NCBI RefSeq assembly: GCF_017654505.1
Contig: NC_054538.1
Location: forward strand, 62,043,178-62,107,177
Direction: 5' to 3'
DNA length: 64,000 nt
DNA from: Polyodon spathula
Taxonomy: Eukaryota; Chordata; Actinopteri; Acipenseriformes; Polyodontidae
Shown: in pieces, positions 57,077-64,000 of the stretch
How the letters are laid out: each line of letters starts with the position of its first letter
Position numbering within the stretch: position 1 is the first letter of the stretch
The notes under the pieces: model-generated
The model's database searches: none
What the model was told of the DNA's origin: nothing
The model's input: the letters and a program-made list of their open reading frames with translations, nothing else
Translations under genes and position numbers: made by a program

Positions 57077-57082
57077 AATAAA
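57077..57082 (+). promoter_or_regulatory. Distal polyadenylation signal AATAAA
   Basis: Canonical hexamer in CTTGTCAATAAAGCAAATC, about 1.06 kb after the stop codon. Confidence 0.6.
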
Positions 57083-57292
57083 GCAAATCTATGTAGAACA
57101 CTTGCAAGACATCAGTAAACCTACATCGTAAATCTATTGGGGAAACAATTAGCAAATTAAAACATTTCTGCAGTATGTTTTAAAATAAGTTTTATAATAA
57201 AAAAGCATGTTTTTACAGTTTCCTTCACTGGCCCAGTTTAATTCATGGAGCAGGTATAATTCCAATTTCCTGACTTCTCTTTCAAACTGCAG

Positions 57293-60200
57293 TTCCCTTT
57301 CAAGTACGAAATTTAACCATTACCACATGGGTATTAATCCGTCTTGAACAAAGAAGACTACGTGGCAACCTAATTCAAGCATTCAAAATTCTAAAAGGTA
57401 ACGAACAGTGTCAACCCAAAGGACTTTTTCAGCCTGAAAAAAGAAACAAGGACCAGGGGTCACAAATGGAGTTTAGAAAAAGGGGCATTCAGAACAGAAA
57501 ATAGGAGACACTTTTTTACACAGAGAATTGTGAGGGTCTGGAATCGACTCCCCAGTAATGTTGTTGAAGCTGACACCCTGGGATCCTTCAAGAAGCTGCT
57601 TGATGAGATTTTGGGATCAATAAGCTACTAACAACCAAACGAGCAAGATGGGCCGAATGGCCTCCTCTCGTTTGTAAACTTTCTTATGTTCTTATGGTCG
57701 GGATCTCCCAGGTGGCGGCGTACAGTTGGCCTAACGCCTTCTGGGTGGGGGAGAGCTTAGGTCGACAAGGTGTCCTTGACTCGCCGCGCACCAGCGACCC
57801 CCTGTATTTTCTGTTGTGTCTACACACTGGTCTGTCTGCAACATGCTCAGCCCACTTGCAGCAAGAGTAGCTCCTGGGCTCAGCAGCACTTGTTGTTTAA
57901 GCAATTTCAACCACAGTATCTTGATTTTGGTGACGGCTTTTTGGCATCACCATTGCAAAGTTAATCCATTCTAACAAGCGGGTGGTACTGACTGAGTGGT
58001 TTTGCCGGTGGTTTTTATAAGTGGACATCCCTGTGTGTTGCCACCCGCGGGACCGAGGTTACTGCACAGGTATTGGTACTACACCAGTACCAATATCGTC
58101 CCGGTACCGACCAGGTCCTACACCGGGCAAAAGCCACCGAACAGGCCTGGTGCTAAACTGGTTCCGAACCAGTACAGGCTCAGTGTTAAATCCACCAAAC
58201 AGGTACCTTCCAGGTACTGATCCGGTTCCAGCCTGTTACTAACCGGTGCTCAAGTCACCAGTACCGCTCAGGTCTTGACTTACGAGGTCAATATCTGTAA
58301 GAAAATTGAGGCAGCACCTGTACAACAGTATCTGTACATTGCTGCTTGCACCATGCCTGGGTTCTACATGCAAGCCTACCTGTGCTCTTACTGCCTGGGG
58401 TCAAAGCATGCCAAGGAGGCACTGGCTGATCACATCTTCTGCAGATTTTGTGCCCCTTTTTCCAAGTTCACGCTTGAGAAACGGCAATCCTGCTGCTTTA
58501 AGGAGCGCGGTCCGGACGATGCACACAGTAAAGTAGCCCAGGCAGGTAACCATCCTCACTGTCTTCCTCATCTTCCTCGAGCCAGCACTGGACTGCAAGT
58601 GCAGTGTGACCACAGGAGGACATACTGTCCATTGCTGCCTCCTGAAGAGGTGGGCAACCAGGAGCTGGCTTTCCAGTCTGAGAATGTAGAGTACCCTGGC
58701 AAGTGCCATGGCCTACAGTAGGGAAACGAAGCATTTGATTTTTGACGATTAGCCTACCACCTCTCCCATGTCCACACTAGTTAACCCAGATTTTCTCTTT
58801 CCGGGGACTATCCTGCTGTTTAGCCGGTCATTGGACACCCTATATAGGGTGCATGATGCAGAGAAACTGGGCCTGGACAATTTTCCGCTAGCTGGAAGGT
58901 GCCTAATTTAGCACTCCTACCCAAGGACGCTACCTGCACTAACAAGCAGTGCTGGGTTTCTGAGGTGAGAGCCTATTCAGCTAGTTCGTATGCCACACGG
59001 CTAGGGAACTATAACAGCATCCTGGTACTGCGGTCCCTCTGAGAACCACAGGCCCTCACCACAACAACTGGCTAAACTGCCTGGTTAATAAGAACCTGCT
59101 CCGTGTGTCCAAGCTCAATGGACAGGCTGTAGGTAGAAACCTGGCTGCACTGGTAGCTGCACATAAGCAGCTTTCTCCTTGCCAGATAGATTCCTGTCTT
59201 GGAGGGTGCTTGGACTCAGGGCCCATTCTGGCCACTGTTGGACGGCAGGGTGCACAGAATAGCCGCCTGTTTTGAAGCTTTTTCAGCTCAACGGATCGCT
59301 CACGGTAGTAACATTCCAGAAACTTCTAAGCCTGGTGGCAGCAGTTTACCAGACTCTTCCATTGGGTCTCCTTCGCATGTGTCCTCTGCAGGCCTGGTTC
59401 AACAGCAGGGTTTTTCAGCCCATGTTGAACCGTGACTGTCAATTGAAACAGCCAGCCCATTTATGCATTGGTTTAGCGCTGGTCAGCGTCACCAGAATGG
59501 AGGTTATTGCCACGGACGTGTCCAGCCTGGGCTGGACCACTGTGGAATGTCTGGGGTGTGCAGAATTTTTTGCAGGTTTGAGGGAGACACGTGCATGTCT
59601 GTACAGACAACACAATAGTGGTGACTTGCATCAACCACCAGGATGGCCTCGGGTCACCCAGTCTCCATCGCGTGGCTATGGTGGTGAGACTGCACTGGGT
59701 CTGGCCCCTGAACGGCTGCATTTGAGCCGTCTGGGGATTTCCAATCGGGTCATTGACTCCCTGCAGAATGCCACAGTAGCGTCCATGCATTCCCAGTACG
59801 GGTATAAGCGTGGTGTCTGCCTCATGAGTTTGACCCCATGACCTGTCCCATGGCAGTTATACTGCAATTGTTGCAGGACCATTTTGACGAAGGGAAATCC
59901 CTGTCTACATTAAAGGTTTTTCTGGCAGCTATTTTCGCTTGCCATGTCAAAATTGACTCGGTCTCCCCAGAAGCTCACGTCCCAGCGGGACAATTTTTGA
60001 AAGGGGCTTGTTGGCTTCAACTGCCTATGAAGGACTTTGTCCGTCGCTGGAGGCTAAACATGGTGCTTAATCCATTCATGAAGCGGGTTTCTGCAAAGCG
60101 GGTGAGTGAGATGCAAGCATTCTCAATAGCGAAAGCCTGCTTAATTTTTTACAGAGACTAGGATAAATGTCATGCTGTGTACCAATCCTGCCTTTTTGCC

Positions 60201-60930
60201 AAAGACTACCTTGGCATTCCATGTCAACCAGTCTGTGGAATTGGAGGCTTTCCATCCAGCTCCTTTCCAGTTTGACAGAGCGACAGCTTTATGCCCTTTG
60301 CTCAGTTTGGGCCCTGGCATATTGCATTGACAGGATGAAAAGTTGGAGGCAATCCAAACGAATTTTTGCCTGATATGTTTAAGCAGCGGCTGTCCAACTG
60401 GATTGCAGATAGTCAGGACTGCCTGTGAGCTGGCCAACTTGCCCCCTCCAGAAAAGCTCACTGGCTATTGAAGCAGGGGCATGATAACTTCAAGAGCTTT
60501 ATTCCAGGGTGCATCTGTCAAGAACATATGCAATGCAGCGGTGTGGCCTACTCCTCATACCTTCATTAGGTTCTACAGACTGATTTTTGAACTAGAGTGT
60601 TAAGGGCATCTTTCCAATCGACCCCTACAACAGACATACTGTAGAGGTGAGTTTTCCTTCAATTTTTTCACCCTAGCTAATTACTGGGGTTCCGAAATGG
60701 TAACGCACAGGACAGCCTTTGGCGTAGCCTTGTAGCATTCCAGTCATCTGCAATCTTACCTTGAGCGCAGTCCTTTTGTGCCCTCGGGGGTGGGGTAACA
60801 TCTGCATCACAAGCTCAAAGAGCAGCTTTGGTATATCATTTTAAAGATTCTGGTCTTTTAGGGGATAAATACCCATTCGGTAATGGTTACATTTATATTT
60901 CGGAGAACCAGGCTTATGATAGTAACCTAA
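57293..60930 (+). mobile_element. DIRS-type retrotransposon copy C with inverted terminal repeats
   Basis: Left end GTTCCCTTTCAAGTACGAAA...ACCATTACCACATGGG (57293-57338) is inverted at about 60858-60909 (ATACCCATTCGGTAATGGTT...). Inside: a CGGTACC/ACCGGT-rich block (about 58050-58270); a gag-like zinc motif CSYCLGSKHAKEAL...HIFCRFC (about 58385-58450); RNase H starting RMEVIATDVSSLGW (about 59494); tyrosine recombinase VILQLLQDHF...STLKVFLAAI (about 59850 on), ending PHTFIRFYRLIFELEC with the Tyr codon at 60574-60576. No reverse transcriptase is recognisable between gag and RNase H. Same subfamily as copy B. Several frameshifts. Confidence 0.9.
57341..57697 (+). mobile_element. CR1/L2-like LINE 3' fragment inside DIRS copy C
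   Basis: The + strand reads RRLRGNLIQAFKILKGNEQC...FTQRIVRVWNRLPSNVVEAD...FKKLLDE, the usual C-terminal end of CR1/L2-type reverse transcriptase ORFs, with frameshifts, and then a 3' tail ending ACTTTCTTATGTTCTTATG. It sits directly behind the left inverted repeat of the DIRS copy, so it inserted after it. Confidence 0.82.
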
Positions 60931-61235
60931 CATTTTCAGTGCTTGGAGGTAAATTAAGAATGTTTCGTACCTTAATGTCGTCAATCTCATTTTCTTTTGA
61001 GAGTTTAGGGATTTCCACATCTCTGCTTGTTATTGACAAATCCTTTAAGAGGGCATGCAATAAACAAATTGCGATGTAGTTAAATAAAAAAATCAAGATT
61101 TGGCAGAGTGATTAGAAGAATCATGGACTCTGGTCCTGAGAGGCTACACAGTACTGGATATCAATCAATCAATCAGTCCATCACAAAGCGCTTTTATAAG
61201 ATGCAGTAACAAGAAGAAAATCCATAATACTTCCA
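60931..61235. other. Intergenic, nothing recognised
   Basis: AT-rich flank after the DIRS copy; a (AATC)n-like ATCAATCAATCAATC patch lies near 61161-61175. Confidence 0.5.
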
Positions 61236-61355
61236 AATACAGAGAAATGCATAATACATGATATACAGTTTAAAAAAAAAAAGCATAATACATGAAATAC
61301 ACTAGAAAGGGCATAATACATTAAATACAGTGGAAAGTGCATAATACATTGTTAC
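61236..61355. repeat. Minisatellite, about 28-bp unit, 4 copies
   Basis: Degenerate tandem units with core GCATAATACAT-GA-ATACA followed by an A-rich spacer, starting near 61248, 61282, 61309 and 61336. Confidence 0.75.
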
Positions 61356-62380
61356 TGTCATGTGAAATAGTAGCAGCAACACAGCAGCTAGTAGTAGATA
61401 TCAGGATATAATTCAATTGCAATTGAGCATATGGCTGCAGAATTAAATCCCTATGAAGGCTAGAGCTAATAAATAATTTATTTTATTAAGCATACATATT
61501 TGTTATGGACATTGATCTTCACCTGTGGCCTATTATGGCTGCTGTGGCATTGTGGTCATGTGGCTCTGGTTTCTGGATGATGGCTGTAAATGTGAGCTAA
61601 CCTTCAATTCTATTCAGACACCTCACTCACTCTCAATTTTGAGTACATGTGACACATTCCGTAGAAGGTTTGGAAGTAATCCGCCTGCATGTAAAAGAAT
61701 ATGGTCATTTTAACTCGGTAATTTAAGGCCCTACAGACTGTCAAATGTGTTTTTAAAAGAAATTACATTTAAGGCTATTGATCATTAGATTAGTTTTTAT
61801 TAGCCATTATTTAGTCTGATTTGGCGCTGCATCAAATGGTTATCAAGTACCTGTTAAACTGTATTTGATGATAACTTTGAGATTGTTTTTTCTAAGTGGC
61901 ATCTCTGAATAAAGGCCTATGTTAGGTAACTGTTAGTCAGTAAGAAAGTCACTGTAAATTGTTTATATTACCTAGCGCTCCCATGACGATGTGAAATGTT
62001 AGTTTTGTGTACAATTTCAATGATATCCACTAGCATACACTCCACCCACGTTGTGTGAGTTTGAAATAGAATCACACCCGTCGCTGAATGAACACACACT
62101 CACTCTCCAGATGGTGCTTTAGTATGAGTGATATCTCTGGGTACAGGCCACAGTCTTTATTTCTGCTTCATAGCATTCACTTTGTGAGGGCCTTTTAGTT
62201 TCACTGGTTTCAATTCAATAAACCCTCAGCACTTTAATCTGTTAAACCAAGTTCAACTAACATTTTATTTTAGCATTTAGCTATTTAACTCCATGAATGG
62301 TGCGAATGTGGATCTATGTTTATTCTGATGCAAGTAACATATCATTACCGATTTGTCACTATGATAATGCAGAACCTAAT
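61356..62380. other. Intergenic, nothing recognised
   Basis: About 1 kb of unassigned sequence; no open frame with a recognisable product and no terminal repeats. Confidence 0.5.
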
Positions 62381-63250
62381 TCTAGAAAATGTTGAGTTGT
62401 AGGTGAACGTTCTTAGAGAGTATAAAAGGGTTAGGCATAGGATGATTGCTGTCATTACCAATAAGTCAATATGGGAAAAAGTAAAGAGCTATCTGAAGAC
62501 CTTAGCCAGAAATAGATTTATTGTCATAAAGCTGGAAAAGGATACAAGAAGATTTCCAAGCATTTGAACATCTAAATTTTAACTATTGTTTCTACTATCA
62601 AGAAGTACAAGACTCATGGTACTGTCACAACACTCTGTCTTGAAGAAAGAATGTTCTGTCACCAAGAACAAGTAGAAGAATTGTGAGGAAGGTTAATAAC
62701 AATCTGAGATTGACTGCCAAAGATATTCAAAGGGAATTGACTGCAGGTGGGACTGGGGTTTCCATTTCAACTATAGGGTTGAATACTGCATGGTGAAGGT
62801 CTCAATGGTCGCAGGCCAAGGAAAGCCACTCTTAGGAAAACATCACAAGGACAATTGCTTAAGGTTTGCAAAATGGCATTTGAATGATGGATGTGAGTTC
62901 TGGTCAAAGGTTTTGCGGAGTGATGAAGCAAAAAAAAAAAAAAAAAAAAAACAATTTGATCTCGGTGATAGTCGTTACGTTTGGAGAGGCATACAAAGAA
63001 AATCCTTCTATGGGGTTGTTTTTTCTCTAAAGGCACAGAAAATTTTGTTCCAATACATGGTAAAATGGATTCCATAGCATACCAAAAAATATTGGCCAAT
63101 CATCTGAAATCCTCTGCTACAAAACCTGGTTTAAAGCGCAACTGGACATTCCAATACAACAACGATCCAAAGCACACATCAAAATCTGCTTCAGGATAGT
63201 TAAAGAAGAATAAAATGAAGGTTCTGGAATAGCCTAGTCAAAGTCCACCA
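62381..63250 (+). mobile_element. Tc1 transposon relic, third subfamily
   Basis: The + strand reads a decayed Tc1 transposase: MGKSKELSEDLSQ (from 62471), ISKHLN...IKKYKTHGTV, WSKVLRSDEAK (about 62900), a 20-base-plus A-run (about 62930-62951) replacing the residues after DEAK, RYVWRGIQRK, QYNNDPKHTSKSA (about 63152) and KVLE-stop-PSQSP (about 63220). Multiple stops and frameshifts; terminal repeats not identified. Confidence 0.88.
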
Positions 63251-63573
63251 TCCACCACCAAAACTATTTACAGAGAGGGCTCTGCCACACTATGGAGTTG
63301 AACAGTGAGGTTTTTAACTTCGAATGGATATTTATGACGTTGGAAGGAAGTTAAAAAGGCATCTGCGTCACAGCTTGTGGTGAGATGCTGTGTTTACATC
63401 GAGGAGGAGAGCGTCCTCTCCATGGAGAGAACTACTACACAAAACCATTACACTCCAAGACGGTGCTCGTGAAGGCCTTGCCCAGCCCAGGCCGAGTGAA
63501 AAGGCCGTTTGAAGAGGCCAGTCGCCATGAGAATGCCAGGACTCCAGGAGCCCAGAAGTAGGTCAGTTTAGGG
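63251..63573. other. Intergenic, nothing recognised
   Basis: GC-richer than the preceding stretch; no gene or paired repeats were seen apart from the target duplication at its end. Confidence 0.5.
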
Positions 63574-63913
63574 CAGGGCTTCTCAAACTCAGACCTGGGG
63601 ACCCCCTGTGACTCCTGATTTTCATTCCAACCGATCTTTCAGTTACTTAACTAGATCCTTAATTGAACCAACAATGTGCTTAATTAGACCTTTTTACTTG
63701 TTTTCAGCTCTTGAACACTTGCAGTTCAAGTTACTTATCAAATGTTATAGCCAACTTGAAATATGCAACTGTTCAAGACCTGAAATCAAGTAAAAAGGTC
63801 TAATTAAGCAAATTATCAGTTCAATTAAGGGTCTAGTTAAGTAATTGAGAGCTCGGCTGGAATGAAAACCAGCATCTACAGGGGATCCCCAGGACCGAGT
63901 TTGAGAAGCCCTG
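63574..63913. mobile_element. Fold-back hAT-type MITE, 340 bp
   Basis: Ends CAGGGCTTCTCAAACTC and, inverted, GAGTTTGAGAAGCCCTG. The inverted similarity continues almost to the centre (TACTTAACTAGA.CCTTAATTGAA, TTAATTAGACCTTTTTACTT and others), so the element can form one long hairpin. Flanks GTTTAGGG (63566-63573) and CTTTAGGG (63914-63921) are an 8-bp duplication with one mismatch. Non-coding. Confidence 0.9.
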
Positions 63914-64000
63914 CTTTAGGGGATGTTGATCCCAAACAGCGTAGAGAGGGTTTGTGTAGAGTGGTAGGTTCCTTTAAGTGGGACTAGTGCTCGCAATTTG

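Larger units (their letters stand above)
56014..57100 (+). other. usp34: USP34 3' untranslated region
   Basis: From the stop codon to the region after the distal AATAAA at 57077-57082. Contains a T-run (about 56070-56091) and a TA microsatellite (about 56533-56599). The extent is inferred from the polyadenylation signals only. Confidence 0.7.

Noticed and set aside
57293..64000. A second host gene downstream of USP34
   Set aside because: All sizeable frames there belong to DIRS, LINE or Tc1 relics or are their shadows; no exon chain with host-gene character was seen.

Overview
The window is vertebrate nuclear DNA. It carries the 3' three-quarters of one large multi-exon gene on the + strand, whose introns and 3' flank are packed with relics of DNA transposons and tyrosine-recombinase (DIRS-type) retrotransposons. 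The gene is USP34, a giant ubiquitin-specific protease. I could assemble 64 consecutive exons (4280-56013). Every splice phase joins correctly, giving 8,153 coding nt and about 2,716 residues that end at a TGA in the last exon. Human USP34 is about 3,546 residues as I recall it, so roughly the first 830 residues lie upstream of the window. The protein is close to the mammalian one, while the repeats (Tc1 elements of several families, DIRS copies, hAT/PIF/piggyBac/pogo-type MITEs, a CR1/L2-like LINE tail) and moderate introns fit a ray-finned fish. A non-teleost such as a sturgeon, paddlefish or gar is my guess, but the window does not prove it.

Layout. 1-4279: intron with a truncated Tc1 copy. 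4280-9552: nine exons of the helical-repeat region. 9553-13839: large intron holding a 1.5-kb hAT-like element with an 8-bp target duplication and a pogo/Tigger-like MITE. 13840-27056: seventeen more exons before the protease domain, with introns holding a piggyBac-like MITE and a Tc1 element. 27244-37759: the USP catalytic domain (Cys box codon at 27336, His codon at 36193, Asn codon at 36526). Two DIRS retroelement relics (27539-30045 and 30153-33620) sit on either side of a single 66-nt catalytic-domain exon. 37924-56013: the long C-terminal helical region and an acidic/NLS-bearing tail, with PIF-like, Tc1 and pogo-like insertions in introns. 56014-57100: 3' UTR with two polyadenylation signals. 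57293-60930: a third DIRS copy with inverted terminal repeats, a gag-type zinc motif, RNase H and recombinase remnants but no recognisable reverse transcriptase, and a LINE tail inserted near its left end. 60931-64000: repeats only (minisatellite, Tc1 relic, fold-back hAT MITE). No second host gene was recognised.

No new multi-gene system is visible. The most unusual things are the catalytic exon boxed in by two DIRS relics, with a retroelement end reaching the splice donor, the two related DIRS copies that lack a reverse transcriptase, and inverted pairs of MITEs inside one transcription unit.
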